A stretch of DNA of 64,000 nt. Source: LMDS01 sp039930465 (GTDB taxonomy: Bacteria; Pseudomonadota; Gammaproteobacteria; Burkholderiales; Burkholderiaceae_C). The stretch covers positions 1 through 64,000 of the forward strand of contig JBDTTU010000011.1 in assembly GCA_039930465.1 (NCBI GenBank), given 5' to 3'. Made by a program: the position numbers and the translations under genes. The notes beneath the pieces were generated by a model. The model saw only the letters and a list, made by a program, of their open reading frames with translations, had not been told where the DNA came from and did no database searches. Shown one piece after another: positions 38,474 to 54,957 of this stretch (its first letter is position 1; every line of letters starts with the position of its first letter).

Positions 38474-39369
38474 TGGGCATCGTCAACCGGAGCATGTTGC
38501 TGATCGTGGTGTTCGCGCTGATGTGGGCCGCGGAAGAAGCCCTGCTGATGCGTGTGCTCGCGCGGCAATCGGTGGCTCAGGCCGTGTGGCTTCGGTTCAT
38601 GTTCCACGTGCTCGCGCTGTTCGTGCTGTGGGGCTGGCGCGACCCGGCTTCGCTGTGGCGCACCCGGCGACCGGTCTCGCAACTGGCCCGCTCGCTGTGC
38701 CTGGTCGCGATGCCGGCGTTCTGGCTGCTTGGCCACAGGGCCGGCGGCGACGCACCGACGATGCTGTCGATCTTCTGGCTGGCGCCGCTGCTGATCCTGC
38801 TGCTCGCGCGCTGGTGGCTGAATGAGCGGGCTTCGCTCGGGCTTTGCTTGGCCACGGCGATCGGAAGCGTCGGCGCCTGCGTGTTGCTGGCGCCGGCGAC
38901 GCTGCCGTCGCTGTCGATGCTCGTGCATCCGCTGGGCATGGCCGCAGCCTTCAGTGCCTTTGTGGTGTTGACGGCCTCGCTGCGCGGCGAGACCACCCGC
39001 GCCAATCTCTTCTATGCCGGACTCGGCGCCTGCCTGGCGCTGGCGCCGCTGATGCCCTCGGTGTGGGTGGCACCGGCGCCGGCCGAACTGCTGACGCTGG
39101 CGGCGGTCGCGCTGTTCGGCCTCGGCGGCCTGCTCGCGCTGCAGCGCTTGGTCGCATGCGGGCCGCTGGCGCCTTCGCTCCCTATGTTCTACCTGCAGTT
39201 GCCCTTCGCCGTCGGCATGGCCTGGTCGGCGGGCGCGGCGCCGCTGTGGCACACCTGGCTCGGCTCGACGCTGATCTGCGCCGCCGCCGCGGCGGCCTGG
39301 GCCCTGGAAGTGCGCCGCCAGGGTGCCTTGCAAACGAGCGCGCGGCGGCGCTGGGAGCTGTCGCGATGA
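38470..39369 (+). CDS. EamA/DMT-superfamily transporter, first of a pair
   Basis: The 299-residue polytopic membrane protein has about nine or ten hydrophobic segments arranged as two similar halves, the usual layout of drug/metabolite transporters. Recognisable segments include the N-terminal MLLIVVFALMWAAEEALLM, FWLAPLLILLLARWWLNERAS (the conserved end of the first EamA repeat) and HPLGMAAAFSAFVVLTASLR. Its start overlaps the PKS 5 stop and its stop overlaps the start of the second copy. Position inside the operon suggests transport of the product, an intermediate or a precursor. The substrate is unknown, and DMT proteins range from drug efflux to amino-acid and nucleotide-sugar transport. 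Confidence 0.82.
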   Translation: MMGIVNRSMLLIVVFALMWAAEEALLMRVLARQSVAQAVWLRFMFHVLALFVLWGWRDPASLWRTRRPVSQLARSLCLVAMPAFWLLGHRAGGDAPTMLSIFWLAPLLILLLARWWLNERASLGLCLATAIGSVGACVLLAPATLPSLSMLVHPLGMAAAFSAFVVLTASLRGETTRANLFYAGLGACLALAPLMPSVWVAPAPAELLTLAAVALFGLGGLLALQRLVACGPLAPSLPMFYLQLPFAVGMAWSAGAAPLWHTWLGSTLICAAAAAAWALEVRRQGALQTSARRRWELSR

Positions 39370-40271
39370 GTCCGGGCCGGGTCAGCATGCTTTGGATGGC
39401 GGCCTTCGTCGCGTTGTGGACCGTGGTCGAGCAACTGGCCAGCGGCGTGCTGAACCTCTATTCGCCCTACCAGGTGGTCTGGACGCGTTACGCGGTGCAC
39501 ATCGCTCTGATGCTGGTGGTCTGGGGCTGGCGCGAACCCGGCACGCTCTGGCACACGCGGCGGCCGGTCTACCAGATCGTGCGTTCGCTGCTGATGCTGG
39601 GCATGCCGGCCTCGTGGGTCGTCGCCATGCAGCATGGCGTCGATCCTGAAACACTGATGGCGGTCTTTTGGCTCTCGCCGCTGCTGATCCTGGCCCTTGC
39701 GCATGTGTTGCTCGGCGAACGCGCGCCCTGGCCGGTGTGGCTCGCTGGCGGGCTCGTCTGCTTCGGTGCCGACGTGCTGTTCCTGCACCGGCCCACGGCA
39801 GCGCTGAGCGCGCTGCTGTTTCCGCTCGGCATGGCGCTGAGTTTCAGCCTGTACGTGGTGATGACTCGTTCGCTGCGCAGCGAACCGATGCGTGCCAACC
39901 TCTTCTACACCGCCTTCGGCGTGATGCTGGCGCTGTCTCCGGCGATGCCCGGGCTGTGGGTGACGCCCGCACCGCACGATCTGGCCGTGATGGCCGGTGT
40001 CGGCGTGCTCGGTTTCGGTGCGCTCTACGCGCTCGACCGGATGGCCGCAGCCGCACCGGTCTCTCTGGCCGCGCCCGCCGCCTGCCTGCAACTGGTGTTC
40101 ATGCTCAGCGCGGCCTGGGTGACTGGCCACGCTCATGAGGGATGGCGCACCGGCACCGGGATATTGATCATCGTGGCAGTGGCCGCGTACCTGTGGGTGC
40201 GCGAGCGCGCGCTGCCGGTCCGCTGCGCTGCCGGTCGCGCCGCCGATATCGGCGACGGCGCTGGGGCCTGA
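39366..40271 (+). CDS. EamA/DMT-superfamily transporter, second of a pair
   Basis: This 301-residue polytopic protein is clearly paralogous to the preceding one. Shared landmarks are WGWRxPxxLWxTRRPV near residue 57, the segment FWLxPLLILxLA, HPLGMA/FPLGMA, and RANLFYxxxGxxLALxPxMPxxWVxPAP. I start at the ATG at 39366 (MSPGRVSMLWMAAFV), which overlaps the previous stop; an open frame back to 38844 is antisense-like extension inside the first transporter. The pair could form a heterodimer, as some two-gene small-transporter systems do, but that is inference. A 24-nt gap precedes PKS 6. Confidence 0.82.
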   Translation: MSPGRVSMLWMAAFVALWTVVEQLASGVLNLYSPYQVVWTRYAVHIALMLVVWGWREPGTLWHTRRPVYQIVRSLLMLGMPASWVVAMQHGVDPETLMAVFWLSPLLILALAHVLLGERAPWPVWLAGGLVCFGADVLFLHRPTAALSALLFPLGMALSFSLYVVMTRSLRSEPMRANLFYTAFGVMLALSPAMPGLWVTPAPHDLAVMAGVGVLGFGALYALDRMAAAAPVSLAAPAACLQLVFMLSAAWVTGHAHEGWRTGTGILIIVAVAAYLWVRERALPVRCAAGRAADIGDGAGA

Positions 40272-40295
40272 CAAAGAATTCAAGGAGTACGAAAG

Positions 40296-46843
<6,548 letters not shown>

Positions 46844-46847
<4 letters not shown>

Positions 46848-49800
46848 CAAGTCTTGCCGCTTTGCTCGACCAACTCAACGCGCTCGATGTGCGCCTGACG
46901 CTGGACGGCGACCGCCTGAATGTCAACGCGCCCAAGGGAACGCTGAGCGCCGAGCTGCGCGCCGAGCTGGGCCTTCGAAAAGACGAACTGAAAGCCCACC
47001 TGCGCGCGCACCCGCAGGCTGGTGCGACGCTCAAGGCCGTCGCACCCGAGCTGAGCCGCGTGCCGCGGCAAGACCTGATGCCGGTGTCGCACACCCAGCA
47101 GCGGCTCTGGTTCATGAAGCAGATGGACCCGCAGAGCAGTGTCTACAACGTGCCCGGGGCGTTCCGCATGCGCGGCGAGCTCGACATCACGGCACTGGAG
47201 CAAACGTTGGCCGCGTTGGTAGCGCGTCACGAAAGCCTTCGCACCCATTTCATTTCGGAAGACGGCCTGCCGCGCTGCGTCGTACGCGCCGAAGTGGCGA
47301 TGCCGCTGGAGCGCATCGACCTGAGCCGTCTGCCAGCCGCAGAGCGCGATGCCGAGGCGGTGCGCCAGGTCAGTGCCATTGCCGCCCGGCCCTTCGATCT
47401 GGCCCGCAGCCCGCTGATGCACGTCGGCTTGCTCAAGCTCGCAGTCGACGAACACGTGTTCGTCTTCGTGGTCGACCACATCATCTCCGACGGTGTCTCC
47501 CTGGGCATCCTGATGGGCGAGTTGCAGGCGCTCTACACCGAGCACGTCACCGGAAAGCCGGCGGAGTTGCCGCCCCTGCCGGTGCAGTACCTGGACTACG
47601 CCGAATGGCAGCGCCGCTGGCTCGCCGCAGGCGCGCTGGACCGCCAGCTCGGGTACTGGAAAGAACGGCTCGCCGGGGCCCCGCCCGCACTCGCGCTGCC
47701 GACCGATCGGCCGCGGCCGCGCCTGCAGACCTTCAACGGTGCGCGCACCGTGGTCACTTATCCGGCGGCGCTGACCGCGCGGCTCAAGGCACTGTGCCGC
47801 GCCGAGGGCGTGACGCTTTACATGGCGCTTCTGGCGGCGTTCCAGACCCTTCTGCACCGCCATACCGGCGAAGACGACATCGTGGTCGGCTCGGTCGTCG
47901 CCAACCGCGACCAAGCCGATGTCAAGCGGGTGATCGGCTTCTTCGCCAACAACATCGTGCTGCGCGGCGACCTCTCGGGCGACCCCACGGTGCGCGCGCT
48001 GCTGGCCCGGGTGCGCGACATGGCGCTGAAGGCCTACGAACACCAGGAGATCCCGTTCGACGAGCTGGTCGAGGCGCTCGCGCCGCGCCGCGCACTCGAC
48101 CACTCGCCGGTGTTTCAGGTCCTGTTCGTACTGCAAAGCCTGATGATTTCGCGCTTCGATCTGCCGCGGGTCGTGTGCGAAGCCTTCGAGACCCCGATCC
48201 GCACGGCGCGGTTCGACATGGCGATGGACCTGTTCGACCTGCCCGACGGCCTGTGTGTCTACCTCGAATACAACACCGACCTGTTCGATGCGAGCACCAT
48301 CGACCGCCTGCTCGGCCACTACCACCGGCTGCTCGAAGGCATGGCCGCCGACCCGCTCGCGCACGTCGACGCCTTGCCGATGCTGGCCGAACCGGAGCAG
48401 GCGCTGCTGCTCGGCTGGCAGCGCGGCCCGACGCTGGCAGCGGCCGAAGTCGACACGGTCCACGGCAGCTTCGAAGCCCAGGCGGCCCGCACACCCGATG
48501 CCGAAGCCCTGTGCTTCGAAGACCAGCACCTGAGCTACGCCGAACTCAACACGCGGGCCAACCAGCTCGCGCGCCATTTGCAGTCCCTCGGCGTGCGCCC
48601 GGAGTCGCTGGTCGGCGTCTTGGTGGACCGATCGGTCGAGATGGTGGTGGCGATCCTCGGTGTGCTCAAGGCCGGTGGCGCCTACGTGCCGCTGGATCCG
48701 GCCTTCCCACGCGAACGCATCGACTACATGGTGGCCGACGCCGCGCTCGAGGTGGTGGTCACGCATTCTCACCACGCCGCAACGCTGGCCCGCGACGGCC
48801 TGCACAGCGTGGCGATCGACAACGACTGGCCGCGCATCGCGGCGCTCTCCGGAGACAACCTGCCGGCGAGCGCGGCGGCCACGAACCTGGCCTATGTGAT
48901 CTACACCTCGGGTTCGACCGGCAAGCCCAAGGGCGTGCAGATCGAACATGCCTCGGTCATGAACTTCCTGCGCTCGATGCAGCACGAGCCCGGCATCGGC
49001 GCGCGCGACCGCTTCGTATCGGTCACGACTTTGTCTTTCGACATCGCGGGTCTGGAACTCCATGGCCCACTCACCTGCGGTGGCTGCGTGGTGCTGGTCA
49101 GCCGCGCCACGGCGCTCGACGGTGCGCTGCTCGCCCGGCTACTCAAGGAATCGCGCGCCACGATCCTGCAGGCCACGCCAGGCACCTGGCGCGTCTTGCT
49201 GGAGTCGGGTTGGACCGGCACGCCCGGCCTGAAGATGCTGTGCGGTGGCGAAGCGCTGCCGCAGGAACTGGCCGATCGGCTGTTGGCGCTCGATGGCGAG
49301 CTGTGGAACATGTATGGCCCGACCGAGACCACGATCTGGTCGACCGTGAGCCGGCTGCAAGACACGGCGCGCACCATCACGATCGGGCGGCCGATTGCGC
49401 AGACCACGGTCTGCGTGATCGAACCCTCCGGGCTCCCGGCACCGATCGGCGTCGCCGGCGAGTTGTGCATCGGCGGTGCCGGCGTCGCCCGCGGCTACCG
49501 CAACCTGCCCGAGCTCACGGCCGAGAAGTTCGTGATGCTCGGCGTGGCCGGTGGCGCGCCGGAGCGCTTCTACCGCACCGGCGACATGGCGCGCTTTCGT
49601 GCCGACGGGCAGCTCGAGTTCATCGGCCGGCGCGACCAGCAGGTCAAGCTGCGCGGTTTTCGGATCGAGCTGGGCGAGATCGAGACCGCGCTCGCCGCCG
49701 ATCCCGGCGTGCAGCAGTGCGTGGCCGCGGTGCGCGAAGACAGCCCCGGCGACCAACGCCTGATCGCCTACGTGGTCGTGGCCTCCGGCGAACGCTTCGA

Positions 49801-51106
49801 TGCAGACCGCGCGCGCGCGACCCTGCGCGCCCTGCTGCCCGAGTACATGATCCCGAACCTGTTCATGCGCCTGGACGCCTTGCCGCTCACACCCAACGGC
49901 AAGATCGACCGCAAGGCGCTGCCCGACCCCCGACAGGCGGCCGACAGCGGGGCTCTGGCCAGACCCATCGCCGAGCCGCGCGGCCCGATCGAAGTTCAGT
50001 TGATGGCCTTGTGGCGCCAGGTGCTGGGCGATGACTCGCTCGGCCTTCACGACGACTTCTTCGACCACGGCGGCCATTCGCTGATGGCGGTTCAGCTGCT
50101 GTCGCGCATCGAGCGTGTTTTCGGGCGCAAGCTGCCACTGGCCACGCTGTTCCAGGTGCCGACCGTGGCGGGTATGGCGCGTCTTCTGTCGCAGGCGCAC
50201 TGGACCCCGTCGTGGCGCTCGCTCGTCGCCATCAACCCCGCCGGCTCCAGCTTGCCGATGTTTTTCGTGCCCGGGGTCGGCGGCAACGTGCTGATGTTCG
50301 GCATCCTGTCCAAACTGCTGGGCACCGACCAGCCAGTCTACGGACTCCAGGCGCGCGGCCTGGACGGCAGCGAGGAACCTTTCTCGTCGCTGCCCGAGAT
50401 GGCTGCGCACTATGTGGGCGAGATCCGCGCTGCGTATCCACAAGGCCCTTACGTCGTATGTGGCACTTGCACGGGAGGTGTCGTCGCCTTCGAGATGGCC
50501 CAGCAGCTCGTGGCGCAGGGCGAGCAGGTGCGGCTTGCCATTCTCGAGTCCTGGCACCCGTCATCGACCCGCGCCAGCCGCGCGCCGCTGGCTGCACTGT
50601 GGCCGATTCTGTTCATCTGGAGCAAGCTGGCGAACTACTCCCGCGCCCTCGCCCGCTTGCCGCTGCGCAAATGGCCGGGCTTTCTGCGCGACAAGGCCCG
50701 CACGGCCCGCGCGCTGCGCGAAACGGGCCTCACGGAAACGCTCGCGGGCAGCAACTACTATTCGGACAAGGTCGTTCACGCCACGATGCGCGCGATCGTG
50801 AGTTACGAGCCGAGGCCGTATCCCGGCCGGCTGCTCAACCTGATTGCGTCGAAGCGCCCGCTGCCGGCACTGGCAGTGGACACGCGCCATTGCTGGGAGA
50901 ATTTGGCCGCAAGTTCCACCAGCGACGCCATTCAAGCCACAGATTCGGGCCAACTTTTCGTCTCCCCGCACGTCGAAAAGTTGGCGGAGCTGTTGGCGCA
51001 CTATGTTCGTGAAGGTTCGGGGGCAGTGCGTCCGCAGAGGCCCGACCCGCAGAACTTCAACCCGCCCGTCTCGTCCAGTTCCCGCCCCGAACACAAAATT
51101 TCCTAG
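46844..51106 (+). CDS. NRPS termination module: docking-C-A-PCP-TE-like
   Basis: This 1420-residue protein condenses the polyketide chain with one amino acid. Domains: a TubC-type N-terminal docking domain (about 2-53), C (about 80-510; DHIISDG with catalytic His212), A (about 540-1030; TSGSTGKPKG near 688, GELCIGG, YRTGD, NGKIDRKALP), PCP Ser1079 in GGHSL, and a TE-like alpha/beta hydrolase (about 1140-1400). By my alignment to GrsA the A-domain code is DILQLGMIWK (Asp733 first, Lys from NGKID). That is one residue from a glycine code as I recall it. In the TE, GxSxG is G1207-T-C1209-T-G, Glu1235 sits where the Asp is expected, and Ser1368 follows Asp1367 where GDH normally gives the His. 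It starts at GTG with GGAGGA upstream, overlapping the PKS 6 stop. Confidence 0.92.
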
Positions 51107-51108
51107 CC

Positions 51109-52785
51109 ATGAGTTCATTCGACATCTTCCGTTTCCTGCTTCAGAACTCGCGCAGCCTGGCCATCTTGATGCTTGCTGCCGGGATGCTGTCGGGCCTGTT
51201 CAGTGCCGGGGTTCTGGCTTTCATCAGCCGCGCGCTCAACACCGGCACGTCCGTTCCGAACTACGTCGTGCTCGGCTTCGTGGCGTTGGCAGCGGGCAAG
51301 ATCGTCACCAACCTGGTGGCGCAGCTCTTGCTCGTGCGCTTTTCGCAAGGCACCGTGCTCGAACTCTCGATTTCGCTGTGCGAAAAGATTCTGCGGGCGC
51401 CGCTGCGGGCGATCGAAAAGCGCGGCTCAGCCCGTGTCCTGGCCACGCTCACAGAAGACGTCAGCCACATCACGTGGGCCGTGCAATGCTTGCCGCAGTT
51501 CGCGATGAACGCAGCCGTGGTGATCGGTTGCGGGCTTTACCTGGCTTGGCTGTCGTGGCAGATGTTTCTGGGGGTCGCGATCGTGACCTTGCTCGGCGGG
51601 TTCGTCCACAAGCTGATGCATGCCCGTGCTTTCGGCCGCATTCACGCTGCGCGAGAAGCACGCTCGCGACTGTTCGAGCACTTTCGCAGCGTCACGTCGG
51701 GCGTGAAAGAGCTCATGATGCACAGCGGGCGGCGCGAGGCCTTTGTGAACGACGAATTGCGCCCCGCCGCCGACGACTACCGTCGCAGCAATCTGGCAGC
51801 GGCAGCTCGCTATGCGGTGGCCGAAGCCTGGGTGCAAGTCCTCTTCTACGGCCTGATCGGCTTGTTGTTGTTCGCTTTCCCGATCATCGCGCGCCCGACG
51901 CCCGAGGCGCTGACGGGCTACGTGTTTGCCATGCTCTACATGATGGGACCGATCTGGTCACTGGTCGGCTTGCTGCCGAACATCGCACGCGGTCAGGTGG
52001 CACTTGTACAGATCCAGGAACTGGGTGTTTCGCTCGTTCCTGAGTCGCCGGTTGCGGTGGATCCTGCCGCGCAAGACCCGAGCCAATCGCGCGGTGAAGA
52101 TGTGGTCAACCTGCGGCAGGTTGTATTCAGCTACGAAAGCGACAGCGAAAAGTCCTTCACGCTCGGCCCGATCGACTTCCGCATGCGTGCCGGTGAGCTC
52201 ATCTTCGTCGTCGGCGGCAACGGCAGCGGCAAGAGCACCTTCGTGAAAGTGCTCACCGGTCTGTACGCGCCGAAGGCCGGCAGCATGACAATCGGCGACG
52301 TGCCGATCACCGATACCAACCGCGGCTGGTACCGCGACCACTTCTCCACCGTCTTCGCCGACTTCCACCTGTTCGACAAGCTGCTCGGGCTGTCCGGCTC
52401 CGACCTCGAGGCCACGACACAGCGTTACCTTCAGCTGCTGCAGATGGACCATAAAGTCAGCATGCAAGGCGGCCGGTTTTCGACCATCGACCTCTCGCAG
52501 GGCCAGCGCAAACGCCTGGCGCTCGTGACAGCTTACCTGGAAGACCGCCCGTTTTACGTGTTCGACGAATGGGCCGCCGACCAGGACCCGGAGTACAAGG
52601 AAGTGTTCTATTCGAAGCTGTTGCCGGATCTGCGCAACCGCGGCAAGGCCGTGGTCGTGATCACCCACGATGACCGTTACTTCCACCTCGGTGATCGCGT
52701 CGTGAAGCTTGAAGACGGCCACCTCGCCCGGCCAATTGCGGTGGCGCCGGTTCTTGGAGAACCCGCGGTCAGGCTCGCGAGCTGA
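51109..52785 (+). CDS. Cyclic-peptide-type ABC exporter (PvdE/SyrD-like)
   Basis: The 558-residue half-transporter has an N-terminal six-helix transmembrane domain (about 1-300) fused to one ATPase domain (about 335-545). Walker A GGNGSGKST is near 369. The signature is LSQGQRKRLAL near 462 and Walker B is FYVFDEWAADQD near 482, with VITHDD as the switch. The atypical LSQGQ signature and DEWAADQDP are hallmarks of the TIGR01194 family, which exports lipopeptides and siderophore precursors (SyrD, PvdE). It would act as a homodimer in the inner membrane. It begins 2 nt after the NRPS stop, so it is the last gene of the operon and the best candidate exporter of the product. The next gene is convergent, 32 nt away. 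Confidence 0.92.
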   Translation: MSSFDIFRFLLQNSRSLAILMLAAGMLSGLFSAGVLAFISRALNTGTSVPNYVVLGFVALAAGKIVTNLVAQLLLVRFSQGTVLELSISLCEKILRAPLRAIEKRGSARVLATLTEDVSHITWAVQCLPQFAMNAAVVIGCGLYLAWLSWQMFLGVAIVTLLGGFVHKLMHARAFGRIHAAREARSRLFEHFRSVTSGVKELMMHSGRREAFVNDELRPAADDYRRSNLAAAARYAVAEAWVQVLFYGLIGLLLFAFPIIARPTPEALTGYVFAMLYMMGPIWSLVGLLPNIARGQVALVQIQELGVSLVPESPVAVDPAAQDPSQSRGEDVVNLRQVVFSYESDSEKSFTLGPIDFRMRAGELIFVVGGNGSGKSTFVKVLTGLYAPKAGSMTIGDVPITDTNRGWYRDHFSTVFADFHLFDKLLGLSGSDLEATTQRYLQLLQMDHKVSMQGGRFSTIDLSQGQRKRLALVTAYLEDRPFYVFDEWAADQDPEYKEVFYSKLLPDLRNRGKAVVVITHDDRYFHLGDRVVKLEDGHLARPIAVAPVLGEPAVRLAS

Positions 52786-52817
52786 GGCTCGTCAGCATTG
52801 CTTGACCGAAGGCGCGT

Positions 52818-54956
52818 TCAGAGCGGCAACGATTCGATGCAGCGCCGAACTTGCGGCGACAGCATGAAACGCTCGCCGTGCTGCGCCGCCAACGAGTCGG
52901 CGTTCGCGATGAACCGCGCCCGCCCTTCCGATTCGATGAACTGCATTGCACCACCGGTCCAGGCCGGAAAGCCGATGCCGAAGATCGAGCCGATGTTGGC
53001 GTCGTGCGTGTTCGTCAGCACCCCTTCGGCCAGGCAGCGTGCCGTTTCGATCGACTGCCGGTAGAGCAGGCGCTGCTTCAGTTCGTCGAGCGTGGCCGAC
53101 ACCTCGGGCCGTTCGAACAGGCGCCTCAGCTCTGGCCACAAGGTCTTGGCGCCACCCGCCGGGTAGTCGTAGAAACCACCGCCGCCAGCTCGGCCTGGCC
53201 GCTTGAGCTCCTTCACCAGGCGCTCGACCAGCAATTCGCCAACACCGGGCTCGAAGCGCTTGCCGGTAGCCGCAAAGTCGGCGCGGGTCTGGTCCATCAC
53301 GTGCACCGAGAGCGACAGCGAGGTTTCATCCAGCACCGCGAGCGGGCCGACCGGCATGCCTGCCGCCAGCGCGGCGTGTTCGATCAGCGGCGCTGTTATG
53401 CCTTCGGCGAGCATCGTGGCCCCTTCCATCACGAAGGTGCCGAACACGCGGCTCGTGAAGAAGCCGCGCGAGTCTTTGACGACGATCGGCACCTTGCCAA
53501 GCGCCGTCACGAAATCGAAGGCGCGCGCCACGGTTTGATCGTCGGTGCGTTCGCCACGGATGATCTCGACCAGCTTCATCTTGTGCACCGGCGAGAAGAA
53601 GTGCAGCCCGATGAACTTGTCGGGCCGCGCACTCGCCTGGGCCAGGCCGGTGATCGGCAGTGTCGACGTGTTCGAAGCGAACACGCCGCCCGCCGCGAGC
53701 ATAGTCTCGGCCTCGCGGGTGACGGCGGCCTTCAGTTCGCGCTGCTCGAACACGGCTTCGATGATCAGGTCGCAGCCTTGCAAGTCCGTCGCGTCACCGG
53801 TTGGCGTGATGAGGTTCAAGAGCTGCGCCTGCTGCACTTCGCTCATGCGGCCGCGCGCCACCAGCGGCACCGTCAGCTTGCGCACCGCCTCGAAACCGGC
53901 CCGCGCCTTGTCGACGTTCACGTCTTTCAGCACGCAGGCGAAACCGCGCGACGCGGCAGCATGCGCAATGCCCGCGCCCATCATCCCGGCGCCCAGCACA
54001 CCCACCTTCGTCGGCTTCCAGCGCGGCTCGCCCGCGGGCCGCGACTTGCCCGACTTGATCGCGTTCATGTTGAAGAAAAACGCGGTGACCATGTTCTTCG
54101 TGGTCTGGCTGACCATCGTCTTCGCGAGCTTGCGGCTTTCGATGCGCGTGGCGGTATCAAAGTCGACCATCGCGCCTTCGACCATCGTTTCCAGGATCGC
54201 ATGCGCCGCCGGGTACAGGCCGCGCGTCTTTTGCGCCAGCATGGCAGGCGCCACAACGAGGCCGGCCGCGATCTTCGGGTTGGCCGGCGTGCCACCGGGC
54301 ATCTTGTAGTCCTTGCGGTCCCAGGGCTGGGTGGCGTCGGGGTGCTCGGCGATCCACGCCAGCGCCTGTGCGCGCAGATTCTCGACACTGTCACCCAGGC
54401 CTTGCACCAGCCCGAGTTCGAGCGCCTCGCGCGGGCCGAAGAGCTGGCCTTCGAGCAGGTAAGGTTGCGCCGCCATCAGGCCGAGCAGGCGCACCGTCTT
54501 CGTGATGCCAGTTGCGCCGGGGATCAGCCCGAGCGAGACCTCAGGCGTCCCGAACTGGATCTTGTGCTCGTCGAGCGCGAAGCGTGCGTGGGCGGCGAGC
54601 GCCACCTCCCAGCCGCCGCCGAGTGCGGCGCCATTCAGCAGCGCCACGACCGGCCGGCCCAGCGTTTCGATGCGGCGGAAGCTGCGCTTCATCGCCTCGA
54701 TGCTCTTGAAGCCAGGGGCTGCGTCTTCAGCCTTCAGCTTCAGCACGCTGTTCAGTTCGGCGCCAGCGAAGAAGGTCGTCTTCGCCGAGGTGAGCAGCAC
54801 ACCCTTGATCTGCGCCTTGTCGCGCTCCAGGCAATCGGCCACTTCAGCCAGATCGGCCTGCCACTGCGGCGTCATCGTATTGACCGGCGCGCCGGGCGCG
54901 TCGAGCGTCACGGTGGCGATGCCCGCGCTGTCAAGTTCGTAGCGAATGGTCTGCAT
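52818..54956 (-). CDS. Bifunctional enoyl-CoA hydratase/3-hydroxyacyl-CoA dehydrogenase (FadJ/FadB-like)
   Basis: The 712-residue multifunctional beta-oxidation protein hydrates 2-enoyl-CoA, then oxidises the L-3-hydroxyacyl-CoA with NAD. The N-terminal crotonase domain (about 1-190) has both catalytic Glu (GGGWEVALAAHARFALD and GTPEVSLGLIPG). The dehydrogenase part starts with the Rossmann motif VGVLGAGMMGAGIA near 310, followed by HFFSPVHKMKLVEIIRG with the catalytic His and Glu. Length is that of FadJ/FadB. I start at the ATG at 54956, one base after the thiolase stop; an upstream in-frame start would overlap the thiolase. It forms a two-gene leftward operon with that thiolase. Confidence 0.93.
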   Translation of the reverse strand: MQTIRYELDSAGIATVTLDAPGAPVNTMTPQWQADLAEVADCLERDKAQIKGVLLTSAKTTFFAGAELNSVLKLKAEDAAPGFKSIEAMKRSFRRIETLGRPVVALLNGAALGGGWEVALAAHARFALDEHKIQFGTPEVSLGLIPGATGITKTVRLLGLMAAQPYLLEGQLFGPREALELGLVQGLGDSVENLRAQALAWIAEHPDATQPWDRKDYKMPGGTPANPKIAAGLVVAPAMLAQKTRGLYPAAHAILETMVEGAMVDFDTATRIESRKLAKTMVSQTTKNMVTAFFFNMNAIKSGKSRPAGEPRWKPTKVGVLGAGMMGAGIAHAAASRGFACVLKDVNVDKARAGFEAVRKLTVPLVARGRMSEVQQAQLLNLITPTGDATDLQGCDLIIEAVFEQRELKAAVTREAETMLAAGGVFASNTSTLPITGLAQASARPDKFIGLHFFSPVHKMKLVEIIRGERTDDQTVARAFDFVTALGKVPIVVKDSRGFFTSRVFGTFVMEGATMLAEGITAPLIEHAALAAGMPVGPLAVLDETSLSLSVHVMDQTRADFAATGKRFEPGVGELLVERLVKELKRPGRAGGGGFYDYPAGGAKTLWPELRRLFERPEVSATLDELKQRLLYRQSIETARCLAEGVLTNTHDANIGSIFGIGFPAWTGGAMQFIESEGRARFIANADSLAAQHGERFMLSPQVRRCIESLPL

Positions 54957-54957
54957 C

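Noticed and set aside
38844..39365. Longer N-terminus for the second transporter
   Set aside because: The extension lies within the first transporter gene and is not membrane-like; the ATG at 39366 overlaps the previous stop and gives a normal first helix.
52773..52782. Palindrome GCTCGCGAGC at the end of the ABC transporter gene
   Set aside because: It overlaps the stop region, is short and has no T-run. The convergent pair probably has a terminator, but I cannot identify it.
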